From Streptomyces sp. MA5143a (GTDB taxonomy: Bacteria > Actinomycetota > Actinomycetes > Streptomycetales > Streptomycetaceae), in contig NZ_OLMK01000034.1 in assembly GCF_900290235.1 (NCBI RefSeq), forward strand, positions 186,001 through 250,000: DNA of 64,000 nt, written 5' to 3'. Under the pieces are notes generated by a model that saw nothing but the letters and a program-made list of their open reading frames with translations, made no database searches and was not told the origin of the DNA. The translations under genes were made by a program, and so were the position numbers. Numbering within the stretch: the first letter of the stretch is position 1; the number at the start of each line of letters is the position of its first letter. Shown one piece after another: positions 32,801 to 42,200 of the stretch.

Positions 32801-35800
32801 CCCGGTACGAACCCGTCGGCCGCCGCGTCGAAGGCACGCGACGCGCCGGAGGCGGACAGGGCCCGCAGATTCCTCATGGCCACGTAGTGCAACGGCGACA
32901 TGGCGACGCGGACACCGGCGACGATCGCCTGCTCGCACTCGCCGTTGCCGATGCTGCGCACCGCCGTGTGCAGGGCCACGAGCGACGACGAGCACAGCGT
33001 GTCGACCGTCATGCTGGGGCCACGCAGGTCCAGGAAGTGGCTGAGCCGGTTCGCGAGGAAGGCGTTGTGGTTGCCGAGACCGGTGTGGGCGTCCAGTTCC
33101 GGCGGGATGTTGTAGTCGCGGTAGTGCTGGTAGCTGGCGCCCACGAACACGCCCGTGGACGGACGCAGTCGACGCGGCGGCAGACCGGCCGACTCCAGCG
33201 CCTCCCAGGTCGTGCGCAGCAGCCAGCGGGCCTGGGGGTCGAGCACCTCGGCCTGCTTGGGGAAGAAGTCGAAGAAGCGGGCGTCGAAGTCCTCGACGTC
33301 GTCGAGGAAGCCGCCGAGGTCGGACGCCGAGCCCTGCGCGTACGTCCCCCAGCGGTGGGCCGGCGCGGCCCCGATCTCCGAGTCCCCGCGGATCAGCAGC
33401 CGCCACAGCTCCTCGGGGTTCCGGGCACCGGGCAGGGCGAGGGCGAGGCCGATGACGGCCATGTCCTTGGGGTGGTGCGCGGGTTCGGGTGTGAGTTCGG
33501 GGGCGGGATCGGGATAGGGCTCGCCGGCGGGGGCGGCGCTGACCGTCGGTGCGGTGACGGCGGTGGTGGGCTGGAGTGCCTCGGTTTGTTCGGCCACGTG
33601 GGCGGCCAGGGCGCGGCAGTCCGCCGCGTCGAGGACGTCCGTGGGACTCAGCCGTACACCGTGCTTCTCCTCGATCTCCGCCGCGACCGCTGTCGCCAGC
33701 ATGGAGTCGAGGCCAGCGGAGGAGAGGGAGGTGGTGGGTGTGACGCTCGGATCGTGCAGGACGTTCCGCACGACGGCCAGCACGGCGGCCTCGATCCCGG
33801 CCCCGGCCGCGGGCAAGGGCGAGGGTGTCGTGACGGCTGCGCCGTTCACCGCTTGCCGGACCCCGGCCGCCACCGTGCGGTACTCCACGTCCTCCAGGCG
33901 CGCCAGGACGCGGCCCTCCGCGGACAACAGGGCGGCGTGTCCGCGCCGTACCCCGTCCGGCGTGGTCTCGTCGGCGTCGAGCAGCACATGGGTGGCCCGC
34001 GCGGGATCGTCCAGCCGTACGACGCGCCCGACGGACGCCGGCAGGTACGCCGCCGACGCCGCGGCCGGATCGGCCAGCGTCAGGACGGCCATGCTCTGCA
34101 GCGCGGCGTCCAGGGCGACCGCGGCCCTCTCCAGGGCGTCACCGGAGGGGACGTCGACCCTGGCCAGCACCCGGGCCGCGCCGAAGCGCACCTCCGTGAG
34201 GGAGCGCAGGGGGGCGGCGAAGTCCATGCCCTTGGCCGCGAACCAGGCGTACAGACCGGTGGGTTCGAGCGTGCGGTCGAGGCCCGCGCGCAGGGCGTCG
34301 ATGTCGTGGTCGCCGAACGTGTCGGCCGGCACCTCGTCCGCGCGGCCCGTCTCCAGGCGGGCCACGATCCGCCCGCCGTGCCGGAAGGTCACCGGCCCGG
34401 TGCGGGTGGGGCCGTCGAGGTCGCTGAGGTCACTTCGGAGGGGGTGGGAGCCCGTGCCGCGGCTCACGAACGCGACCCGCCTGAGGACATCGGCGTTGCG
34501 GAGAGCCAGGGCCAGCGTCAGCGCGCCCGGCAGCGTGTCCTCACCGAACACGCGGTGGGCGCGGGAGAGCCGCTGGACGATCCCTGGCACGTCGGCCGTG
34601 TCCTGGCGTGCGCCCCGGCCCGTGGTCTCCGTCCTCGTGGCGGGCGCGACGGCTGTTTCGGCCCGGAAGGGGTAGGGCGGCAGCGCGACGCGGCGGGTCG
34701 GCGCGCCCTCGTACACCTGGCGCCAGTCGACGGTTCCGCCGCCCACGTGGAAGAAGGCCAGCGCGGTGCTCAACCGGTTCTCCGGGAGCGTGAGTCGGGC
34801 CGCGATCCGGTCGGGGGTGTGGGAGGTGAGGGGGGCCAGGCGGGCGGCGAGTGCGGCGTCGGCCGGACGCTCGGCGCCGACCAGCGCCGTCCCGTCACGC
34901 AGGACGATGCCGCGCGACTCCCCTTCCCCGAGGATCTCCTCGCCCCGGAGGCTCTCCTCACCCCTGTGGATCGCTCGATCTCCGAGGACCTCTCGGTCTC
35001 CGCGTGCGATCCGCGCGAGCCCGGCCAGCAGGGAGTCGGCCGTGGTGCCGAGGACCACGGCCCGGTGGCGCAGGTGGTCGCGTCCCACGGCGGCCGAGCG
35101 GCACAGCGCGCCCGCGGCGGACGGTTCGGCGCGCAACGCCCGTTCCAGGTCCGCCGCGCGCCGGACCAGGGCCTCGGACGTGTGCGCGGACAGCGGCAGG
35201 AGGTACTCGCCGAGCGGAGCCTGCGCGGGGGCGTCCGGTGCGGGCGGCGCGGCGTACTCCTCCACGACGATGTGCGCGTTGGTGCCGCCCATCCCGAAGG
35301 CGCTGATCCCGGCACGGCGCGGCGCGTCGGAGTGCCACGGTGTGCGCCGCGCGGGGATCACGAAGGGGCCACCCGTGAGGTCGAGGTGCGTTCCCGGCGT
35401 CTCGTGGCCCGCGAGGGGCGGGATCTCCCCGTGCCTGAGGCACAGCAGCACCTTGACCAGTCCGGCCAGTCCGCTCGCCGGTTCCAGATGTCCGATGTTG
35501 GCCTTCACCGAGCCGAGATGGAGTGGGGTACGGCGGTCCGGGTCGGTGCCGAACACCTCGGTGAGCGCGGCGATCTCGATCGGGTCGCCCAGCCGGGTCG
35601 CGGTGCCGTGGGTCTCGATCAGGGAGATGTCCGCCGGGGCCGCGCCGGCGTCGTCGAGGGCGGCCCGGATGACGGCGCTCTGTGCCTCGCTGCGGGGCAC
35701 GGGCAGGGCGCTGCCGCGGCCGCCGTGGTTGACGGCGGTTCCCCGGATGACGCCCCAGACGGTGTCACCGTCGCGCTCGGCGTCCTCCAGGGGCCGGAGC

Positions 35801-38800
35801 ATGACGGCGATCACTCCCTCGCCGGGGACGAACCCGTCGGCGCGTTCGTCGAACGGCCTCGGCAGGGTCTCGGAGAGGGCCCCGAGCTGGCTGAGGCTGC
35901 GGTAGTACCAAGGGGTGAGCCCGACGTGACAGGCGGCCACGATCGCGGCACCGCAGGTCCCGGAGCGGAGTGCGGCGACCGCCTGCTGGACGGCGACGAG
36001 GGAGGAGGAGCACAGGGTGTCGACGGTCTGGGAGGGGCCCGTCAGGTCGAGGGCGTACGAGACGCGGTTGGCCAGCACCGCGTTGAGGGAGCCGAGGGCG
36101 GTGTGCGGTCCGACGGTGTCGAGGCCGTGGGCGTCGCGGTGGTGGGTGTAGGTGGCGCCGACGAAGACGCCGATGTCGCGGCGACCGGCGAGGCCGCTCT
36201 CGTCGCGTACCGCCCAGGCGTGTTCGAGCAGCAGTTTCTGCTGGGCGTCCATCTCCTCGGCCTCGCGGACGGAGATGCCGAAGAACGACGGGTCGAAGCG
36301 GTCGATGTCGTCGAGGAAGGCTCCTGTGCGGCAGTAGGTGCCCGTCATGTGGGAGCCGCGTGCCTCGAAGTGCGCGTCGATGTCCCAGCGTTCGGCCGGG
36401 ATCTCGGTGAACGCGTGCCCGCCGGAGCGGAGCAGCGGCCACAGGTCGGCCACGTCCGGTGCGCCGGGCAGATCGCCCGAGACGGCGACGACCGCGATGT
36501 CCGGCCCGGCCCCGCCGGCCGCCCGCCGGGGCCGCCCGGCCGACCCGGACGTCGGCTCAGGGGTCCGTACGTCCTCCGCGACGGGCTCGGCCTCCTTGGG
36601 CCGCGCGTCCCGTGCGGTGAGGTCCGTCGGTTCCGGGGTCGCGTCGGCGGCCGGGGGTGCGACCGCGCCGGCCGCCCCGTACCGGTCCGTCAACGCCTGG
36701 GCGAGGTCGGCGAAGTCGCCGTGCTCCAGGAAGAGGGTGGCCGGGAGATGGAGGCCCCAGCGGCGGGAGAGTTCCTCGGACAGCTCGACGCTCATGATGG
36801 AGCTCATGCCGTAGTCGGCGAGGGGTGCGCGGCGGTCGAAGGGGGACACGCCGAGCCGCTCGGCCAGGAAGCGCTCCAGCGCGTCCTCCACCCGTTCCCG
36901 TCCCTCGGCGACGTGTACGGCGTCCAGGTCACCGGTGCCCGCGCCGGCCGACGGCCGGGGGACGGCCGTGGCGTTCGCTTCGTCCCCGTCGGGCCCGGCT
37001 TCCGAGGCGTCGGGGTGGGCGACGACCACCTGGCGGGCGTCCCCGCCCAGCACGGCGATCAGCGCGTCCAGGGCCTCGGCCGTGCCCAGGGGCCGTACGC
37101 CCCGGCGCCGGAGCTGGTCCGCGACCGCCGTGCCCATGCCGACCTCGCCCCACAGGCCCCAGTCGACGCTGAGCCACGGCGCGCCGCGCGCGTGGGCGAA
37201 CGCGTCCAGGTAGGCGTTGGCGGCGGCGTAACCGCCCTGGCCGAGGTTGCCGAAGGTGCCGGAGACGGAGGCGAACAGCACGGCGAAGTCGAGCTCCGTG
37301 CCGGCGACGGCGGCGGCGAGTTCGCGTACGCCGGAGACCTTGGGCCGCAGGACGGCGGTCATGTCCTCGGCGGTGGTCGACCGGATCAGTCCGTCCTTGA
37401 GGGTGCCCGCCGCGTGGATCACGCCGTGCAGCTCGCCGTGCTCGTCGCGGATCCGTTCGACGACGGCGCGCAGTTCGCCGGGTGCGGTGACATCGGCGGC
37501 GTACGACACGACGGTGCATCCCGCCGGGCCGGTGCCGACCGGGTGGGGGTGGTCGGCTCCCGGTCGGCCGGTGCGGCTGACGAGCGCGACGAGTCCCGCG
37601 CCCTCCGCGGCGAAGCGGCGGGTCACCTCCAGGCCCAGTCCCCCGTGTCCGCCGAGGACGAGATAGCGGCCGCCCCGCCGGACGGGCCGGGCAGCCGGGG
37701 AGCCGGCCTGCGTGTCGAACACGCGGGCGGGTTCGTGGCGGACGCCGTTCCGGTAGCCGACCTCCGTGGGGCCGTCGTCCGTCGCGGCGGTGCCGCCTCC
37801 GGTCTCCGTGGGACCGTCGCCGAGTTCCGCCATGACCGCGTCGTCCGAGGTGTCGTCGAGGTCGACGAGCCGGGGGCGCAGGCCGGGGTACTCGATGGCC
37901 GCCGTGCGGACGAGTCCCCACAGCGCGGCGCGGGCGGGCACCGGCACGTCGTCGTGGCCCACGGGCTGGGCATGCCGGGTCACCACGAGGAAACGGGACC
38001 CGCGCTGCCGTTCGCCGAGCGTCTTCAGGGCGGCGAAGCACCCGTAGAGACCGGCACCGAGTTCGGCGTCCTCGTCCTCCCTGTCGCCGTCCGTCGTACC
38101 GGCGTTCCACAGGTGCACCACTCCCGCGACCGGGTTCCCGATGTCCTCCCACAGGCGCCGGAAGGCGTCCTCGTCGGTGTGCGCCAGGACGAGCCGGTCG
38201 TCCCGGAGCGCCCCGGCGGCTTCGTACGGCCGGGCGGCGGCGGGTGTGCCGAGGCCGACCTCCACCACGCGGGCGCCGTCGGCGCGCAGTCGCCCGGCGG
38301 TGCGCCGGCCGAGGTCGTCGCCGTGGTGGAGGACCACCCAGGTGCCCTGCGCGGCGTGGCGGGCCGGGGCGAGCACGGCCCGCCAGTGGATGCGGGAGAC
38401 GAGTCGCGTGGTGCGCCCGCTCGGGGCGGCGGTTCGTCCCGCTTCGGTGGTGCCGCGCATGCGGATTCCGGTGAACTCCGCCGCGACCTCGCCCGACGGC
38501 CCGAGGACCAGGGCGTCACCCGTGGAGTAGGCGCCCTCGACCCCGGTGCGGCGGGCCAGGACGGTGGCTCCGGACGCCAGGGCCGACAGATCGGTGTGGA
38601 CGGCGACACGCGCGACACCGATCGGCAGCATGGGCCGCGGCCCGGTCGCCGCGTCGAGGTCCTGGAGGGCGCAGCTCATGACCTGGAACACGCCGTCCGT
38701 CAGCAGGGGGTGGGCGAACCAGGGCAGGGGTTCGGCGTCGCTGCGCAGGACGGCGCGGGCGGTGCCCTCGCCGACGGTGAGTTCGCGGACGGTGCGGAAG

Positions 38801-39228
38801 TCGGGCCCGTACCGCAGGCCGGCCCGCGACCAGCCGGCGTACAGGTCGTCCGGGGTGATCGAGCGGCGGACGGTGATCCGCGGGACGGCCCCCGTGGGTG
38901 TGCCGTACGGGAGGGGTCGGCCGCCGCCGGTGGAGAGCTGTTTGCGTTCCCCGGCGGTGACGGTGCTCAACTCGAAGCGGGTGTCCGGGTCGTGGACGAC
39001 GTCGAGGCGGACGGCCGCCGTGGCGTCGTCGGCGAGGGTGAGGGGCCTGAGGAAGGTCACGTCGGTCAGTTCCAGCGGTGCGAACGGCCCGAGCCGGGCC
39101 ACGCCCACCATCGCCATCTCCAACTGCGCCGCGGCGGGCAGCAGTCCGGTGCCCGCGGCGCGATGCTGGGCGATGAGGGGCTCTCTCCCCGCGAAGGTCT
39201 TCTCGTACGTCTCGGCTCGCTGCGTCAC
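29815..39228 (-). CDS. PKS-B: DH-KR-ACP-KS-DH-ACP-KS-KR-ACP
   Basis: 3137 aa from GTG 39228 (GTGA overlap with PKS-A). DH (His22 in HRAAGTGLLP, Asp178); KR at 280-735 (LVLGGHGGLG; Ser654, Tyr667, Asn671); ACP (Ser810, with GMSS in place of the usual G-x-D-S); KS (Cys1073, His1207, His1247); DH at 1545-1790 (His1558, Asp1707); ACP (Ser1842); KS (Cys2079, His2214, His2254); KR at 2500-2960 (LVTGGLGAVG; Ser2871, Tyr2887, Asn2891); ACP (Ser3039). Neither module has an AT: each KS is followed by a short linker ending in LPPYPF or LPTYPF, as in trans-AT PKSs. The first half-module completes the KS-AT at the end of PKS-A. Confidence 0.93.
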   Translation of the reverse strand: MTQRAETYEKTFAGREPLIAQHRAAGTGLLPAAAQLEMAMVGVARLGPFAPLELTDVTFLRPLTLADDATAAVRLDVVHDPDTRFELSTVTAGERKQLSTGGGRPLPYGTPTGAVPRITVRRSITPDDLYAGWSRAGLRYGPDFRTVRELTVGEGTARAVLRSDAEPLPWFAHPLLTDGVFQVMSCALQDLDAATGPRPMLPIGVARVAVHTDLSALASGATVLARRTGVEGAYSTGDALVLGPSGEVAAEFTGIRMRGTTEAGRTAAPSGRTTRLVSRIHWRAVLAPARHAAQGTWVVLHHGDDLGRRTAGRLRADGARVVEVGLGTPAAARPYEAAGALRDDRLVLAHTDEDAFRRLWEDIGNPVAGVVHLWNAGTTDGDREDEDAELGAGLYGCFAALKTLGERQRGSRFLVVTRHAQPVGHDDVPVPARAALWGLVRTAAIEYPGLRPRLVDLDDTSDDAVMAELGDGPTETGGGTAATDDGPTEVGYRNGVRHEPARVFDTQAGSPAARPVRRGGRYLVLGGHGGLGLEVTRRFAAEGAGLVALVSRTGRPGADHPHPVGTGPAGCTVVSYAADVTAPGELRAVVERIRDEHGELHGVIHAAGTLKDGLIRSTTAEDMTAVLRPKVSGVRELAAAVAGTELDFAVLFASVSGTFGNLGQGGYAAANAYLDAFAHARGAPWLSVDWGLWGEVGMGTAVADQLRRRGVRPLGTAEALDALIAVLGGDARQVVVAHPDASEAGPDGDEANATAVPRPSAGAGTGDLDAVHVAEGRERVEDALERFLAERLGVSPFDRRAPLADYGMSSIMSVELSEELSRRWGLHLPATLFLEHGDFADLAQALTDRYGAAGAVAPPAADATPEPTDLTARDARPKEAEPVAEDVRTPEPTSGSAGRPRRAAGGAGPDIAVVAVSGDLPGAPDVADLWPLLRSGGHAFTEIPAERWDIDAHFEARGSHMTGTYCRTGAFLDDIDRFDPSFFGISVREAEEMDAQQKLLLEHAWAVRDESGLAGRRDIGVFVGATYTHHRDAHGLDTVGPHTALGSLNAVLANRVSYALDLTGPSQTVDTLCSSSLVAVQQAVAALRSGTCGAAIVAACHVGLTPWYYRSLSQLGALSETLPRPFDERADGFVPGEGVIAVMLRPLEDAERDGDTVWGVIRGTAVNHGGRGSALPVPRSEAQSAVIRAALDDAGAAPADISLIETHGTATRLGDPIEIAALTEVFGTDPDRRTPLHLGSVKANIGHLEPASGLAGLVKVLLCLRHGEIPPLAGHETPGTHLDLTGGPFVIPARRTPWHSDAPRRAGISAFGMGGTNAHIVVEEYAAPPAPDAPAQAPLGEYLLPLSAHTSEALVRRAADLERALRAEPSAAGALCRSAAVGRDHLRHRAVVLGTTADSLLAGLARIARGDREVLGDRAIHRGEESLRGEEILGEGESRGIVLRDGTALVGAERPADAALAARLAPLTSHTPDRIAARLTLPENRLSTALAFFHVGGGTVDWRQVYEGAPTRRVALPPYPFRAETAVAPATRTETTGRGARQDTADVPGIVQRLSRAHRVFGEDTLPGALTLALALRNADVLRRVAFVSRGTGSHPLRSDLSDLDGPTRTGPVTFRHGGRIVARLETGRADEVPADTFGDHDIDALRAGLDRTLEPTGLYAWFAAKGMDFAAPLRSLTEVRFGAARVLARVDVPSGDALERAAVALDAALQSMAVLTLADPAAASAAYLPASVGRVVRLDDPARATHVLLDADETTPDGVRRGHAALLSAEGRVLARLEDVEYRTVAAGVRQAVNGAAVTTPSPLPAAGAGIEAAVLAVVRNVLHDPSVTPTTSLSSAGLDSMLATAVAAEIEEKHGVRLSPTDVLDAADCRALAAHVAEQTEALQPTTAVTAPTVSAAPAGEPYPDPAPELTPEPAHHPKDMAVIGLALALPGARNPEELWRLLIRGDSEIGAAPAHRWGTYAQGSASDLGGFLDDVEDFDARFFDFFPKQAEVLDPQARWLLRTTWEALESAGLPPRRLRPSTGVFVGASYQHYRDYNIPPELDAHTGLGNHNAFLANRLSHFLDLRGPSMTVDTLCSSSLVALHTAVRSIGNGECEQAIVAGVRVAMSPLHYVAMRNLRALSASGASRAFDAAADGFVPGEGVVSVVVKPLAAALRDGDRVRGVIRGSAVNHGGRTSGLTVPSARGQGEVVAEALRDAGVSPETIGLLEAHGTGTSLGDPIEVEGLTRAWREHTDRAQFCAIGSLKSNVGHLEPAAGLAGLVKALLAMEHGMIPPTLHVTRPNDHIRFEDTPFYLADRPRPWPRDGQPRRAAVSAFGMGGVNAHVVVEEPPPAPARTGTVHGPHLVRVTAADEPTVRTLAAAYADRFDAAHDERETADLCHTANVGRSPLEYQTAVSGCDAAELAAALRSVAAGELPVARVDSALTAEQALGGTVAAGEPHRHTAVVAMVRAGYAHVEWARLSAPGARVTDLPTYPFAARKHWHTREATPPSSPDGTASAAATAGIVVTAHGTAAAAGGGPEALRVDWHPSELPLVGARPPRGSVRLVTADTALRAALTALLREEGAIVEETGLGADTVVVVNPPDGQTAEPADLSAFWSELGSLVKALPAHGRLLWAGHHGAAVHGPAVHGAENAPSERARLRPEAAAMAVAVRAACAESRKPCAVVDLDPADPADVRARQIAAEYTALFQGRDADPGTDLLPGTTAAYRRGVRYTPRTAAAPPGPSYRPTNDGYYLVTGGLGAVGRYLIRRLVDGGARHIGVIGRSVLDETRAARLRKAAQGAEAAYLPCDVVDASALAAAAREFGARWGRLLGVVHCSGGVNPFGAMHRRPWSDAARVIAPKVPGSLNAVRLAQEEGADFAVLVSSVAGAQPRAGRGLVDYSLANAYQLALAERENGPVTAVTAHAWPNWTGTGMEADASYSAAHSLAADEAADAFLTHITSGGAVVFPGTASTATPPQAPPAPAVPAAPPATREAARSRAYDEVAEIRTVIAARPAGGRNHDQMRGHVRDAFVHVLGEDPGDRPLQALGLDSLVIAELTAALERCSGLTVDPSLLMRAPTAAEVAAGLAAAPESSPAPAEDTPPTGPAAADDRRVSVAGDGRRVSAAVDEQRVSALSALLHPLLTRDRNR

Positions 39229-42200
39229 TGTCCCTCGCTCCGGTGCTCGTAGTGGCGGTCGAACAGCGGGTGGCTGACGGCGTTCGTCACTGCGCGGCGA
39301 CGTGCGGGGGGCGCGGCCAGCGGCTCTCGGTGGAACGGGTAGACGGGCAGGGTGGTCGTGCGGTGCCGTTTGTCCTCGTGGAGCGCGGGCCAGTTCAGGT
39401 CGGCGCCCGTGAGGTTGTGGTGGGCGGCGAGGGCGTTGTGCAGCTGGATCTGGTCGCCCCGCCCGCGCTGGAGGGTGGTGAGCCAGACGGGGTGCGGCTC
39501 GGTGAGTGTCGTTCGGGCCAGGGGCGTGAGGTGGGGGTGGGGGCCGATCTCCCAGACGGCCTCCGGGGCGGTCTCCGCGAGGGCGGCCAGCGCCTGCGTG
39601 AAGCGGACGGGCCGGCGGATGGCCTCCGCCCAGTGCGCGGCGTCCACGGCGGAGTCCGGGGTGTGCCAGGTCCCCGTGAGGGTGGAGGCGAACGGGACGG
39701 CGGGCGGTTTGAGGGCGGTCGCGGCCACGGCTTCGGCGAACGGCGCGACGGCCGGTTCCATGTCGGCGGAGTGGAAGGCGTGGCTGACCGGGAGGAGCTG
39801 GGTGCGGTGCGGGGTGTCTTCCCGGAAGCGGGCGAGCGCGTCGGCCGGACCGGTGACGGTGTGGGCGTTCGGCGCGTTGTAGGCGGCGATCTCCAGACCG
39901 GGATGGCCGCGCAGCGCGTCGACGAGGGTGTCGGTGTCGGTGTGGACGACGGCCATGGCGCCGGTCGCGGGCCCATCCTGCATGAGCCGCCCGCGCAGGG
40001 CGGTCAGCCGGAGCAGGTCGGGCAGCGAGAGCACCCCGGCGGACCAGGCGGCGGTGAGCTCACCGAGGCTGTGCCCGGCGACGGCGTCGGGGCGCACCCC
40101 GGTGGCCTCCAGGTAGCGGGTCAGGGCCACCTCGACGCTGACGATGGCGGGCTGCGCGTACCGGGTGTGTTGCAGCAGGTCCTGGGCGTCGCCCCACAGC
40201 AGGTCGAGGAGGGGGACGTCGACGTGCGGGACGAGGAGGTCGGCGCAGGCGTGCAGCGCGTCCCGGAAGCGGGGTTCCGTGGTGTACAGGCCGTGGCCCA
40301 TGCCGGGGTACTGGGAGCCCTGGCCGGTGAACAGGAAGGCCGTGGTGACGGCCCTGCCGGTGTGCCGGACGACGGGTGTGCGGCCGGCCGCTACGTCGTG
40401 GAGGCGGTCGGCCAGCTCGCGGGCCGTGGCGCCCCGTACGGCGACCCGGTGGCGCTGGGGGGCCCGGCCGGTGTTGGCGGTGAAGGCCACGTCCCCCAGC
40501 CGGTCCTCGGGGGTGAGCGCCACGTGGTCGGCGTAGGCGGTGGCCAGGGCGCGTACGGCGGCCTCGTCGGCGCCGGTGACACGCAGGAGATGGCTGTCCT
40601 GCGCCGGGCCCGAGGGGGCGGGCGTGTCGGGCGCTTCCTCGACGATGACGTGGGCGTTGACGCCTCCCATGCCGAACGCGCTGAGCGCCGCCCGGCGCGG
40701 CCCGCTCCCCCGCGGCCACTCGACGGGCCGGTCCGCGAGGTAGAAGGGCGTGTTCTCGAAGCGGATGTGGTCGTTCGGGCGGGTCACGTTCGCCGTGGGC
40801 GGGATCACCCGGTGCTCCAGCGCCAGCAGGACCTTGACCAGCCCGGCGAGTCCGGCGGCGGGCTCCAGGTGGCCGATGTTGCTCTTCAGCGAGCCGAGCG
40901 CGCAGAACTGCGACCGTGCCGTGAAGCGGCGCCACGCCCGCATCAGCCCTTCCACCTCGATCGGATCGCCCAGCCCCGTTCCGGTGCCGTGTGCCTCGAC
41001 CAGACCGATGGACTCCGGGGACACGCCCGCGTCCGCCAGGGCCGCCGCCACGACCTCCTGTTGCCCCGCACCGCTGGGCACCGTCAGACCGCTCGTACGG
41101 CCGCCGTGGTTGACCGCGGTGCCCCGAATGACCCCGCGTACCCGGTCCCCGTCGCGCAGCGCCGCCGCGAGGGGCTTCACCACGACCGTGACGACACCCT
41201 CGCCCGGGACGAAGCCGTCGGCGCCCGCGTCGAAGGCACGTGACCTGCCGGTGGGCGAGAACGACCGGAGGCGGGAGCCGAGTTGGAAGTACTGGGGCGA
41301 CATCCCCAGGTGCACGCCGGCGACGATGGCCTGCTCGCACTCTCCGGCGCGGATGCTGCGCACCGCCGTGTGCAGGGCCACCAGCGACGACGAGCACAGC
41401 GTGTCGACCGTCATGCTGGGGCCGTGCAGGTCGAGGAAGTAGCTGAGCCGGTTGGCGAGGATCGCGTTGTGGTTGCCGAGGCCCGCCGCGGTCTGCACGA
41501 CGTCGTCGACGACCAGGTCGCGGTAGTGCTGGTAACTGGCGCCCACGAACACGCCGGTGGAGCGGTGCGGCCTGCCGGCCAGCCCCGCGTCCTCCAGGGC
41601 GCGCCAGGCCGACTGGATCAGGTGCCGCTGCTGCGGGTCGATCCACTGGGCCTCGGCGGGTGACAACCGGAAGAAGCCGGGGTCGAAGTCGGTGAGCCCG
41701 TCGACGAAGCCGGCCCGTCTGAGGTAGACGGTGCCGGGCTCGCCGTCGGTGCCGTAGTAGGCGTCGATGTCCCAGCGGGAGGCGGGTACCTCACGGAGGC
41801 AGTCCTCACCGTCGAGCAGGACCCGCCACAACTCCCCCGGGTCGGCGGCGCTCGGGAAGACTCCGTCGACGCCGATGACGGCAATGGCGTGCCGCTCGGG
41901 GTCGGCACCGACGGCGGCGGGAGCGGCGGGCACGGCGGGAGCGAGGGTCGGCCCGGCCGGGTCGACGGCCGGTGGGCCGACAGCGAAGGCGGGCGGGAAG
42001 GTCGGCGCGACGGTGGCCGTGACGGGCGCGACCGTGGCCGTGACGGGCGCGACGGTCGGCTCCGCCGGGGCGAGGGCCGTCCCGGCCAGGGTGAGGCTCG
42101 GTGCGACCGGGGTGAGGCTCGGTGCGACCGGGGTGAGGCTCGGTGCGACCGGGTCGCCGGATGTCTCCCACTGGGCTCCGGGGGTCGCAGTCGTGTCCGG

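Noticed and set aside
32704..39252. 2,182-codon + strand open frame opposite PKS-B
   Set aside because: Same reason: exceptionally long but low-complexity, with no ribosome site or domain.
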